From positions 124,001-188,000 of the forward strand of contig NZ_FWXR01000002.1 of assembly GCF_900176465.1 (NCBI RefSeq): 64,000 nt of DNA, read 5' to 3'. The position numbers were made by a program, and so were the translations under genes. Below are positions 24,566 through 33,800 of this stretch, piece after piece. The stretch's first letter is position 1. Every line of letters begins with the position of its first letter. A model generated the notes under the pieces. It ran no database searches. It saw only the letters and a list, made by a program, of their open reading frames with translations, and had not been told where the DNA came from. Source of the DNA: Fulvimarina manganoxydans (GTDB lineage: Bacteria > Pseudomonadota > Alphaproteobacteria > Rhizobiales > Rhizobiaceae).

Positions 24566-25534
24566 TCAGTCACCGGAGACGAAATAAGCGAGGCGCCCTT
24601 CCGGGGTGATCCCGAGGCGGAAAAAGTTGTAAGCGCCGAAATCGAGCATCGCCTGATAATCGCCGCTCGTCACGATTTCGAACAATTCGACGAGCTGCGG
24701 CTTGGTCAGGGAATCGATTCGGGTCTGGGCGAAATAAGGCCAGACGAAGATCGCATTCTCGCTGCCCGGCTCCATTTCCATGTGACCGGATTCCAGAAGC
24801 TCCAGCATGATGGCGAGCGTTTCGAGACCTTCGCCGTCGCCGGACAGCGACTTCAGATGGGCGATCGGATCGGCGATCGGTCCGCCGAATGAGAGCACCG
24901 TCCCGTCTTCGCCAGTGTCGATATAGGGGCGCAGCGCCTCCACATCGCCCGAGCGGGCGATCTCCATCAGTTTGCGCCGAAGATCCCGCACCGGAGCGGG
25001 AAGCCCCTGTTCCTCGTAGCGCACACCGGAGGACGCAAGCGGCTCGGCCATAGCGGTCGTTGGGCTCTCGTCCGCGCCGAGGCCGGTGGTGGCGTGTGTC
25101 TCCGCTTTGACTGGAGCCGTGTCAGCCGGAAGAGGTTGCGTCTTCGGGGCCGGTGCATCGCTGGCCGGAAGCGGCGTGGCTGGCGCGTTCTGCTCGCCCG
25201 TTGGGGCGGCAGGGCCCGGTTCGCCGGTCGCGGTGGCGGGCGGGACGGGAAGGGGGCCTTCCTGATCAGTGGGCTGGCCGGGCGCCAGGGTCTCACCATC
25301 GATCGTTGCCGAGGATGCGTCGCCTTCGGTTGACTCGGCTGCAGTGCCAGGCAGCGGCGGCAGCGGAACCGCGACGATACCCTCGCGGGTCTCGGTCGGC
25401 TGGCCGGTCTCTTCGGTGACGATCTGAGAAAAGGCAAAGGCCGTCACCGGCGCAAGCCCAGCGATCAGCGCAAAGGACAGCGCGAATGCGTTTAGCGGCC
25501 AGTGTTGGCGGTAGCGATGAGTGGCAACGCTCAT
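24566..25534 (-). CDS. Secreted or membrane-anchored protein with Pro/Ala-rich linker, unknown function
   Basis: A 322-residue protein: a hydrophobic segment near residues 12-36 (FALSFALIAGLAPVTAFAF), an acidic Pro/Ala/Thr-rich low-complexity linker to about 185, and a globular C-terminal domain of about 135 residues (LPAPVRDLRRKLMEIA, YIDTGEDGTVLSFGG, VWPYFAQTRI, YNFFRLGITPEGRLAYF). The C-terminal domain looks well conserved in character and is probably periplasmic. I do not know the family's role. The start at MSVATHRYR puts the signal segment at the N-terminus. Confidence 0.7.
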   Translation of the reverse strand: MSVATHRYRQHWPLNAFALSFALIAGLAPVTAFAFSQIVTEETGQPTETREGIVAVPLPPLPGTAAESTEGDASSATIDGETLAPGQPTDQEGPLPVPPATATGEPGPAAPTGEQNAPATPLPASDAPAPKTQPLPADTAPVKAETHATTGLGADESPTTAMAEPLASSGVRYEEQGLPAPVRDLRRKLMEIARSGDVEALRPYIDTGEDGTVLSFGGPIADPIAHLKSLSGDGEGLETLAIMLELLESGHMEMEPGSENAIFVWPYFAQTRIDSLTKPQLVELFEIVTSGDYQAMLDFGAYNFFRLGITPEGRLAYFVSGD

Positions 25535-25821
25535 GTCGTCCTCACGCAAGGTTTCGGATGGGGCGGCATCATGCTCGGCGACGCGGCGCCGACCGGGAGA
25601 AGCGACCGCGCCGAGCCTTTGAACGTCGCCCGAAAGCATCCCAGCATGTCGAGACGAAGGCAGATGACGATCGCCTCGATCAGTCGATCGTGATGACGCG
25701 CCGCTCTCAGGCGGCGCGCGGTCGGGCCATCGAAACGTGCCGAAGGCTACATCACGCTCGGTGACCTATCCCCGGCAACGTCCCCCTCGTCGCCGAGCTT
25801 GGGCGTAGACTTGCGCGGCCG

Positions 25822-26082
25822 TTACTGAACGGTGCGGTCGGCGCGAAATTCACCGAATCGAACGCGCTGGCGCAGATCGTCCATCATCTCCACCACCTGA
25901 TCCTCGCCATGCAGGCGCACAAGCTCGAGGAGAGCCGTGGTGATCGCGGTCTCAGCCAGAATATCGGATTCGATGCCGTCGGAGATGCCGTCGGCCCACG
26001 CCTCGCTGTGATATTCGAGGGCCACCTGCTTCTTTTCGGCCTGGATCATCTCGTCCAATTCGACGCTCGGCAGATCGAACAT
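25822..26082 (-). CDS. Small conserved acidic protein
   Basis: An 86-residue helical protein (LPSVELDEMIQAEKKQVA, a long amphipathic helix ELVRLHGEDQVVEMMDDL, then RVRFGEF). I use the ATG preceded by AGGGG at 8 nt; another ATG is five codons earlier. No signal or membrane segment. The type is familiar from rhizobial genomes but without known function. Confidence 0.65.
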   Translation of the reverse strand: MFDLPSVELDEMIQAEKKQVALEYHSEAWADGISDGIESDILAETAITTALLELVRLHGEDQVVEMMDDLRQRVRFGEFRADRTVQ

Positions 26083-26188
26083 CCGGAAACCCCTCATTTT
26101 TCGTTTCGGACTTCACGTCCTCTTAAGATTTACCTAGCACGCTCCGGGCAGGATTCCTGCGCGATTTCGCAAGAGCGTTTACACGTCG

Positions 26189-26656
26189 TTAATTTCCGTA
26201 TCGCGTCACGATGTCCTGGGCCAGCTTTTCGCCTTCGCTTTGATAGCGGTTGTGGGCGAGCCGAGCCGCGTCGGTGCAGCTGCGATAGGTCGATTCATAC
26301 GCCCTGTAGCCATTGTTGAAGCTGGCGATGAGTCGGCGCTTGTCCGCTTCGCCTGGCTTTTGCGCCGCGATGAAACGGCCCATCTCGTCGCGCCAGATCG
26401 ATGGGTCTTCCGTCGCGCAGAGCGTGCGCAGAAAATGCATGGAACCGAGGACCGTCGCAAGGCGGCTCAAAGCCTCGATAAACGGACCGTCGCTCGGCGG
26501 TGCTTCGCTTGTCTCGCCCGCTTGATCCGGCTCGCCTGCGCCTTCGGACGCCGCGCCATCGCCATTTGCGGTTTGTCCAAGGCTCGGCCCGCCGAGTGGC
26601 AAGGCAAGGAGCAGCGCCAGACCGCAAACGCGCAGAATCGATCCATCCAAATGCAT
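26189..26656 (-). CDS. TIGR02301-family exported protein
   Basis: A 155-residue protein with a signal peptide (hydrophobic core CGLALLLALPLGG), a Gly/Glu-rich linker and a conserved helical domain: LSRLATVLGSMHFLRTLC, WRDEMGRFI, FNNGYRAYESTYRSC and a final YQSEGEKLAQDIVTRYG. Two Cys in the domain (TLC and RSC) probably form a disulphide. This is the TIGR02301 pattern found in Hyphomicrobiales, function unknown. An alternative GTG start lies five codons upstream. A Nudix gene on the same strand lies upstream, an arrangement common in the order. Confidence 0.8.
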   Translation of the reverse strand: MHLDGSILRVCGLALLLALPLGGPSLGQTANGDGAASEGAGEPDQAGETSEAPPSDGPFIEALSRLATVLGSMHFLRTLCATEDPSIWRDEMGRFIAAQKPGEADKRRLIASFNNGYRAYESTYRSCTDAARLAHNRYQSEGEKLAQDIVTRYGN

Positions 26657-26772
26657 GAAAGCGAGTTTCACCTTTCATTAGGCCTTTTCAAGACGGAGCT
26701 TTCGCCGAATTGACTTTGCCGACCCTTGCGTCGTTTCGGCAACAGGCGCTTGCGCCTAGAAGAGGCGGGCGA

Positions 26773-27234
26773 TCAGCCTTTCAATCCGAGGACGCTTGCG
26801 GCCTTTGCAACGATTTCGGGAAGGCCTGGCGTCGTGCGATCCGCGACTTCAAGGTCTTGGACGGCGTGCAGAGGATGGAAGGCTGCGCTTGCCGCGTCGT
26901 CCCCCGCGCGTGGAGGGCGGTCGTGCGAACATCGAACGCCGTGAACCGCGATGACCGCGTGATAACCCTCTCCGATCGCCTCATGCAAGCGCACACGCGA
27001 AAGGGCTTCGGCCGCGAAGGAAAGGCCGGTCTCTTCGAAGAGTTCGCGAGCGGCGGCTTCGGCGAGGCGTTCGCCCAGCCGGACCTTTCCGCCCGGGAGG
27101 CTCAGACGACCGGCCAAAGCGCCTTGCGCCCCGCGCTCCACCAAGAGGACCTCGATCCCGGATGAGGCCTCCCGAAAGACAGCGGTCGAGACACCGAGAA
27201 GCGGGCGGCGCGGTTCGGAATGTTCGTCGGTCAC
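26773..27234 (-). CDS. Nudix hydrolase
   Basis: A 153-residue protein with an intact Nudix box: LPGGKV, Glu at the expected spacing, then RELFEETGL (GX5EX7REUXEEXGU). The GTG start has GAGGTGA 6 nt upstream. Nudix enzymes hydrolyse nucleoside diphosphates linked to another group; the substrate cannot be told from sequence. It is divergent from the SRAP gene. Confidence 0.9.
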   Translation of the reverse strand: MTDEHSEPRRPLLGVSTAVFREASSGIEVLLVERGAQGALAGRLSLPGGKVRLGERLAEAAARELFEETGLSFAAEALSRVRLHEAIGEGYHAVIAVHGVRCSHDRPPRAGDDAASAAFHPLHAVQDLEVADRTTPGLPEIVAKAASVLGLKG

Positions 27235-27375
27235 TGGCTCACCTCGCTTGTCGTTCGCAGCCTATGGCGAAGGACTCGTATGATGGCGCAACGGCGCAAA
27301 TTGGTATGTCGCTATAGCCCGCAAAAGGCGGCACACGCCCTTGACGGGATGCGCTGGTCGGGCTCCCATGCAGCC

Positions 27376-28179
27376 ATGTGCGGTCGCTTTGCCCTTCATG
27401 CCAGTCCCGAACGCGTCGCCGAGCTTCTATCGCTCGACGAGATCGAGGATTTTCCGCCTCGCTACAACATCGCGCCGACACAGCCGATCCTCCTGGTCAT
27501 CGGTGGCGCAGAGGCCCGCCCGGAGGCGAACCGGGCCGGGCGAACGGCGCTGCTTGCCCGTTGGGGTCTGATCCCATCCTGGGTGAAGGACGCCTCGAAA
27601 TTCCCGCTTCTGATCAATGCGCGCGCCGAAACGGCCGCGACCAAGAATTCCTTTCGGGCAGCCATGACCTATCGGCGCTGCCTGATCCCGGCGACGGAAT
27701 TTTACGAGTGGAGGCGCACGGGAAGTGGGCCGGCAAAGCCCTTTCTGTTTCGGCCCGCCTCCGCACAGCCTTTCGCTTTTGCCGGTCTGTTGGAGACAGC
27801 CCATGGGCCGGACGGAGGCGAACTCGACACCGCCGCGATCGTCACGACGAGCGCTGAGGGCGCGCTGACGGAGATCCATAACCGCATGCCGGTGGTGGTC
27901 GAGGAGCCCGATTACGAGCGTTGGCTCGATTGCCGGACGAATGCGCCGGGAGCGGTCGCCGACATCGTTGCCACATCGGCCGCGAAGGATTTTTCGATCG
28001 TGTCGATCGGAACGGCCGTGAACAAGGTCGCCCACGCCGGACCCGAAGTGCAGGCGCCGATTGGCGACTTTGACGCTCGAAAGCCGGGGATTCAAGATCT
28101 GTCAGGCCGAAAGGGCGCGAGCGCACAGACGCCGAAAGGCGAGCAGGCCGGCGAAGCGGATCAGCTCAAGCTTCTTTGA
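27376..28179 (+). CDS. SRAP-domain protein (HMCES/YedK family)
   Basis: A 267-residue protein that protects abasic sites in single-stranded DNA by forming a covalent bond through Cys2. The start MCGRFAL places the catalytic Cys directly after the initiator Met, as required; an in-frame ATG 52 codons upstream would bury it. Other conserved parts are PRYNIAPTQ, RWGLIPSW, INARAET, ATEFYEW and HNRMPVV with the active-site His. The C-terminal about 45 residues are a charged tail beyond the usual domain. Confidence 0.93.
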   Translation: MCGRFALHASPERVAELLSLDEIEDFPPRYNIAPTQPILLVIGGAEARPEANRAGRTALLARWGLIPSWVKDASKFPLLINARAETAATKNSFRAAMTYRRCLIPATEFYEWRRTGSGPAKPFLFRPASAQPFAFAGLLETAHGPDGGELDTAAIVTTSAEGALTEIHNRMPVVVEEPDYERWLDCRTNAPGAVADIVATSAAKDFSIVSIGTAVNKVAHAGPEVQAPIGDFDARKPGIQDLSGRKGASAQTPKGEQAGEADQLKLL

Positions 28180-28307
28180 AGTGGGGCTGCGACCGATAGT
28201 TCAGCTGTCATGAACCGCAGTCACACATCACATTCCGCCAACGATCGTCGGCAGGTTTGGAGCAGCGGGACCGCTCGCCGCAGGAGACCGGTCCCGCGAA
28301 GTTGCCG

Positions 28308-28490
28308 TCACTCAGCAGCAACCAGCGGCTGGATGCCGGCCGGCTTAGGCTTGATCGTGCCGGAGCGCGTCTTCATCGCATGGGCCGCCGCGCTGATCGC
28401 GGAGATGCCGATCGTGCGATAATTGTTCTCGAGGCGGACCTCGTTCTCGCGTTCGGTCTTCGAGCGGAATTGGGGTTCGTTGTGCTTCAT
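28308..28490 (-). CDS. Small conserved basic protein
   Basis: A 60-residue protein with PQFRSKTERENEVRLENNYR and then IGISAISAAAHAM. The ENNYRxIGISA pattern recurs in short rhizobial proteins of unknown function. A GAAGG lies just upstream of the ATG, though close. No signal or membrane segment. Convergent with the SRAP gene. Confidence 0.6.
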   Translation of the reverse strand: MKHNEPQFRSKTERENEVRLENNYRTIGISAISAAAHAMKTRSGTIKPKPAGIQPLVAAE

Positions 28491-28875
28491 GGCCTTCTGG
28501 CTGCTTTGGCTGCGTTGCGATCTGGATATGGGTACGGAATATGCCGCTTTCGGGGCAATTACGCGCATTTGACCTTTCCTTGATTCGAACGTGACCAGCA
28601 GTGGTTTGCCGTGACAATCACGCCACGGCGACCTCTCGGCAAATGAGCACAATGTTCCTCGGTTCGGGCAATCGGAAGAACGAAACAGGCGGAAGCGGTC
28701 ATTCGGCTCGAAGATGCGGATGAATATCGTTCGCCTCTGGCCAAGCCGCCTGATGTCCGCTAGCCAAGCCGTCGCCGGTTTTCGACCACACTCCTTAACG
28801 CCAGGGAGCGTTTCGACCGGCATTTTGCCGCTGGTGGAAAGGCCACCGCAGGACAGGCTTGATCGAGGACCGGAG
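28491..28875. other. Intergenic region before cysS
   Basis: No convincing gene; an upstream in-frame extension of cysS is open but has atypical composition. Presumably holds the divergent promoters of cysS and the small basic protein. Confidence 0.4.
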
Positions 28876-30321
28876 ATGGATGACGGCTTTCGCGGACTGA
28901 CGCTCACCAACACCATGACCCGCCGGAAGGAGGCCTTCCGGCCTCGCGACTGGCGCGAAGGGACCGTCGCCGAGGCGGATCGTTGCGTGCGCATGTATGT
29001 CTGCGGACCGACCGTCTACGATTTTGCCCATATCGGCAATGCGAGGCCGGTGATCGTCTTCGACGTCTTGTTTCGGCTGCTGCGCCATCTCTATGGCGAG
29101 GCGCATGTCGTCTATGCCCGCAACATCACCGACGTCGACGACAAGATCAACGCTCGGGCGGCGCGCGACTATCCGGGTCTTCCGCTCAACGAGGCAATCC
29201 GCAAGGTGACGACGGCGACCGCCGACCAGTTCCATGCCGATATCGCCGCGCTGGGCGCGTTGGAGCCGACCTTCGAGCCGAGGGCGACTGAGTTCGTGAC
29301 GGGCCGCGCCGACGGCCACGATATGGTGTCGATGATCGAGACGCTGATCGCCAAGGGCCATGCCTATGAGGCGGGCGGCGAGGTGCTGTTCGACGTCACC
29401 TCGATGCCGGCCTATGGCCGGCTCTCGAACCGCAAGCTCGACGAACAGCAGGCCGGCGCGCGTGTGGCGGTCGAGAGCCATAAGAAAAATCCGGCCGATT
29501 TCGTCCTCTGGAAGCTTTCGGACGAGACCGAGCCGGGCTGGGAAAGTCCCTGGGGGCGGGGGCGGCCGGGCTGGCATATCGAATGCTCGGTCATGAGCGC
29601 CGCGCTTCTCGGACAGACATTCGATATCCATGGCGGCGGGCTCGACTTGATCTTCCCTCATCATGAGAACGAGATCGCCCAGTCCTGCTGCGCCCATGGC
29701 ACCGAAGCCATGGCGGACGTCTGGATGCACAATGGCTTCGTCCGGGTCGAGGGGCGTAAGATGGCGAAATCGGACGGCAATTTCGTCACCATCCATGACC
29801 TTCTCCACACCGAGACGTTTGGCGGTCGGCGTTGGCCAGGGCCGGTACTGCGCCTCGCCATGCTGATGACGCACTATCGCGAGCCGATCGACTTTTCGGT
29901 GAAGCGGTTGGAAGAGGCCGAGGATATGCTCGAAGGGTGGGGCCGTGCGCTAAAAGGCGTAGAGGCAGCGGCAAAGCCAGGAGAGGCATTCGTCGCAGCC
30001 CTCTGCGACGATCTCGCCGGCTCGGCCGCGATCGCGGAATTGCACAGTCTTCGACGCAGCGATCCGGCCGCACTCCGCGCCGGCCTCGATCTTCTTGGTG
30101 TCGATGTGGACGCTTTCATGCGTGAACGCGCCGGGTCATCGCGGATTGACGAAACGGCGCTTCAGACAATGGTCGATCAGCGCCTCGCCTTCATCCGCAA
30201 AAAGAACTGGGCTGAAGCCGACCGCATTCGTGACGAGCTGGCCGCTCAAGGTGTTCAGTTGAAGGACGGCAAGGACCCTGAGACCGGCGAGCGCATCACC
30301 AGCTGGGAGTTCAAGCGGTAA
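28876..30321 (+). CDS. cysS: Cysteinyl-tRNA synthetase
   Basis: A 481-residue class I tRNA synthetase that charges tRNA-Cys. The zinc ligands (Cys in [10 protein letters not shown], Cys in WHIECSVMS, and His/Glu in HHENEIAQS), the HIGH-type motif HIGNARP and the KMSKS-type motif KMAKSDGN are present; the anticodon-binding C-terminus is complete. GAGG 7 nt upstream supports the ATG at 28876; 54 further in-frame codons upstream are not typical of the family. A strong hairpin terminator follows. Confidence 0.95.
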   Translation: MDDGFRGLTLTNTMTRRKEAFRPRDWREGTVAEADRCVRMYVCGPTVYDFAHIGNARPVIVFDVLFRLLRHLYGEAHVVYARNITDVDDKINARAARDYPGLPLNEAIRKVTTATADQFHADIAALGALEPTFEPRATEFVTGRADGHDMVSMIETLIAKGHAYEAGGEVLFDVTSMPAYGRLSNRKLDEQQAGARVAVESHKKNPADFVLWKLSDETEPGWESPWGRGRPGWHIECSVMSAALLGQTFDIHGGGLDLIFPHHENEIAQSCCAHGTEAMADVWMHNGFVRVEGRKMAKSDGNFVTIHDLLHTETFGGRRWPGPVLRLAMLMTHYREPIDFSVKRLEEAEDMLEGWGRALKGVEAAAKPGEAFVAALCDDLAGSAAIAELHSLRRSDPAALRAGLDLLGVDVDAFMRERAGSSRIDETALQTMVDQRLAFIRKKNWAEADRIRDELAAQGVQLKDGKDPETGERITSWEFKR

Positions 30322-30394
30322 GGCGAAAAGCGTAGCGAGACATTCCTTCGGCTCTCATGGTGCGAAGCTGAAACGTGGCCCGTACATCATGCAA

Positions 30395-30430
30395 AAACCC
30401 CGACGGATGGCCTTCGTCGGGGTTTCTTTA
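30395..30430. terminator. Bidirectional terminator between cysS and the convergent small gene
   Basis: AAACCCCGACG pairs perfectly with CGTCGGGGTTT, with A-run before and TTTCTTT after, so it can work in both directions. Confidence 0.85.
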
Positions 30431-30441
30431 TAGGCCGGATC

Positions 30442-30675
30442 TCAGATCTTCAAAGCCGCGAGATCGCTAACGGCCTTATCGAGATCGGTATGGGCGTCGC
30501 CGGGTTTGCGGCCGGTCTCTTCGTTGCCTTGCCCGACTTCGTCCTTCCAGCGTGCGAGAATCTCTTCTTTTTCCTCGCGCGTCAGGCTGGAATGGCGCAC
30601 GACCTCCGCAGGGTCTTCGAAACGCCCATGGGTCGGATGGTCGAAGCTCGCATGTTTCAAGGATTCGGTCGCCAT
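30442..30675 (-). CDS. Small conserved protein, unknown function
   Basis: A 77-residue protein with FEDPAEVVRHSSLTREEKEE followed by ILARWKDEV, a pattern (PxEVlxdxxLtxeeKxxiLxxWxxD) seen in short rhizobial proteins. It has no export signal. AAAGG precedes the ATG; a longer frame upstream has poor composition. The gene converges on cysS. Confidence 0.7.
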   Translation of the reverse strand: MATESLKHASFDHPTHGRFEDPAEVVRHSSLTREEKEEILARWKDEVGQGNEETGRKPGDAHTDLDKAVSDLAALKI

Positions 30676-30890
30676 CGGTTTTTGCCTTTCGTCTTTGTGC
30701 GAGGACCGTGACCCGCGCTGCATAACGAAGGCTTTCGCTGAGGGTTCGCTGTCCCTGGACAGCCACGCCGGCGCCAGTCCTCTGATTTGATTGAAAGACA
30801 AAACGCAGGGCGCGCGCCTTTGTTTCAAACAGCGACAGGCTGGATCGGTAGCTGCAAACCGATCCAGCACCCGTCCTCGCAGCGTTTCGA

Positions 30891-33800
30891 TCAGAACTCG
30901 CCTTCGTAGAAGACGCCCACTTCGCCGCCGCCCTCGGTTGTCACCGCGCCGCGCGCCTTCAGCCCCCCACCAAGCTTCAGATCGACAGACACACGGCCCG
31001 TCGAGTCGACGCCGAGATAGATGTTGTCGTTGATATATTTGCCGACGCCCACCGCCGTCTGACCATCGGCCGTCGTCTTGATGTCGATATCGTCGACGCC
31101 GATCTGCGAGCGAAGATTCTCCAGAAGACCGGTCGAGCCGCCGACGCCGGCAAGGCTTGCGGCCGCTTCGGCAAGCTGCGCGATCTGGAGCGGCGACAGA
31201 TCGGTCGTGCCCTGCTGGAAGATCAGCCGGGCGAGCACTTCGTCCTGGGGAAGGGCGGGATTGGCCGAGAAGGTGAAACTCGGATCGTTGGCCGGTCCCG
31301 TCACCGAGATGAAGACCGTATAGTCACCGGCGTCCGAGCGCGCGAGGAGATCGAGGGTCGGGATCAGATTGCCGGTGAAAGTGAGCGTGCCCTCGGTGAA
31401 GTCGAGCCGGCGGCCGAGAATGCCGAAGCGTCCCCGCCGCAAATCGAAGCCACCGGTAATGGAAGGCGAAGCCGCATTGCCGGTGATCTGGATTTCACCG
31501 CCGAGCTCCAGATCGAGCCCGCGTCCACGCACGAAGACGCGGCCCGGCGCGGAGAAGGTGATGTCGAAATTGACACCGCCACTCGCCCCGGCGCCCGCGG
31601 CCTGTTCGGGGAAGAGTTCACGCGCCTGCTTATAGACGGCCGGCGATGCGTTCACATGGGTGACATCGATACGGGCGAGCGAGGAAGGCAGGTTTTCCGG
31701 CACGAGGATGTTGATTTCCTGCGCCCGGACATCGCCCGAGATGGTGGGCGTCGCAGCCAGCGGCCCGGTGATCGACAGATCGGCCGAGAGCCGGGCCGTG
31801 ACGATCTCCCCGTCATTGTAGCGCCCATCGATGAGCCGCACCGACAGATCGGCGGGGAAGGGCGGTTGCAGCCCGACCGTGCCGTCCACAAGGATCTGGC
31901 CGCCGCCGACGAGATTGGCCGAAAGATTGGTGATGGTCGCGCTCTGGCCATTCAACGCGATCGAGGCGTTGATCCCGTTCAAAGCGACGTTTGCGCCGGT
32001 ATCGACGAAGCTCGCCCCGCTCGTCGAGACTGTGCCATTGATGCTCGGCTGGCTGACCGGGCCGGTGATCCGGGCATTCACGGCGACCGTTCCCTGTACC
32101 GAGCGCCCGCCTTCGGCGAGAGTGCGATTGGCGAGCGACAATGGCGCCGTGCCGTCGACGGACAGATTGAGTGTCGGCGTACCGGCGATATTGACCGTGC
32201 CATTCGCCGTCAGGCCGATACCGCTCCCCGACAGACTGGTGTCGGTGGTGAGGGTGTTGTTCGCGAAGCGTCCCGAAGTCTCGATAGCGAGGGCTCCGAC
32301 ACCGGCATCGCGCGTTTGCTGAACCGAGACGCCGCTGGCCTGGATGTCATAGGTGACGTTCGGGCTCGCCGGCGAACCACTGGCGGAGACCGTGCCGTTG
32401 ATCGTCCCTTGCGGATTGAGGCCGGAGGCCGCCGCGCTGGCGATCGAGGCCGGGAGGTTCTGGATCCGCGCATCGAGGTTCAAGGCGTTCTGGCTCGCGG
32501 TGCCGGAGATGGTGATGGTTCCGCCGCCGACCCGCACGACGCCTTGCGACAGGTCGAGCGCGTTGCCCCGATAGCTGCCCGCGAGATTGGCATCGAGCGA
32601 GGGCGCACCAGCCGCGCGGCTCTGGGCGACGGAGACATTGGACGCCGAGATCTCGAATGTCGCATTCGGATCGGAGAGAGACCCCGTAGCCTCGGCCGTG
32701 CCAGAGATGGTCCCTTGCGCGCCGAGCCCATCGACGAAGCCATTGGCAAGGCCGACCGGAAGGCGGTCGATCTGGGCCGAAACGTCGAGCCTCTGGCCGA
32801 CACTGCCCGTCACGCTCAATGAGCCGTCACCCACATCGGCCTGCGCGGTCTCGATCTGAACCGTGCCCCCCGAATAGGTACCGGAAGCGTCGAAGGCGAT
32901 CGGCGCGACGCCGGAGCGGGCGATCTGGCTGGTGGTGATGCTTGAACCCTGAAGATCGAAGGTGACGTTCGGATCGGCAATCGGGCCGCTCGCCTGAGCC
33001 GTTCCGGAAATCGTGCCCCGAGCGCCCAGCCCGTCCACGAAGCCATTGGCGAGAGCGACGGGAAGCGCATCGAGATTGGCGGAGATGTCGAGCCGTTCGC
33101 CGACGGTACCTGACGCGGTGAGGGAACCGGACCCCACATCAAGTTCGGCATTGGCGAGGGTCAATGTGGCATTGCGGTAGGAGCCCGCTGCATCGAGGGT
33201 GAGGGGCGGGACGTCGCCGCCGGCGAGCTGCCGCGTCGTGATGCCGGTGCCAGTCAGGGTGAATTCGGCTTGCGGGTCCTGAAGCGAACCCGTGGCGGTG
33301 GCCGAGCCGGACAGTGTGCCCTCCGCGCCGAGCCCTTCGACGAATCCGTTGGCGAGCCCCACCGGGAGCCGGTCGAGCGCGATGTCGAGATCGAGATTGT
33401 CTCCAACCGTTCCGGTGGCGGTCAACGAGCCATCGCCGACCGTGACACGCGCATTGCCGATCCTGGCTGTGCCGTTCGCATAAGAGCCGGAAAGATCGAG
33501 GCTGAGCGGGTCAATGCCCGATCGCGCGATATCCTCGGTGGTGATGCCGCTGCCCGTCAGCGACACTTCGGCTTGCGGATCGGATAGGGAGCCTGTCGCA
33601 CGGCCCGTGCCTGAAATCGTGCCAGAAGCGTTCAGATTGGGGACGAAGCCATTGGCGAGACCGACCGGCAACTGGTCGATCGACAAGTTGAGATCGAGCG
33701 TCTCGCCGACCGTGCCCGAGGCCGACAGCGAGCCTGTGCCGACATCGATCTCGGCTGTGGCAAGGCGCAGGGTGCCGTTTGCGTAAGAGCCTTCGAGATC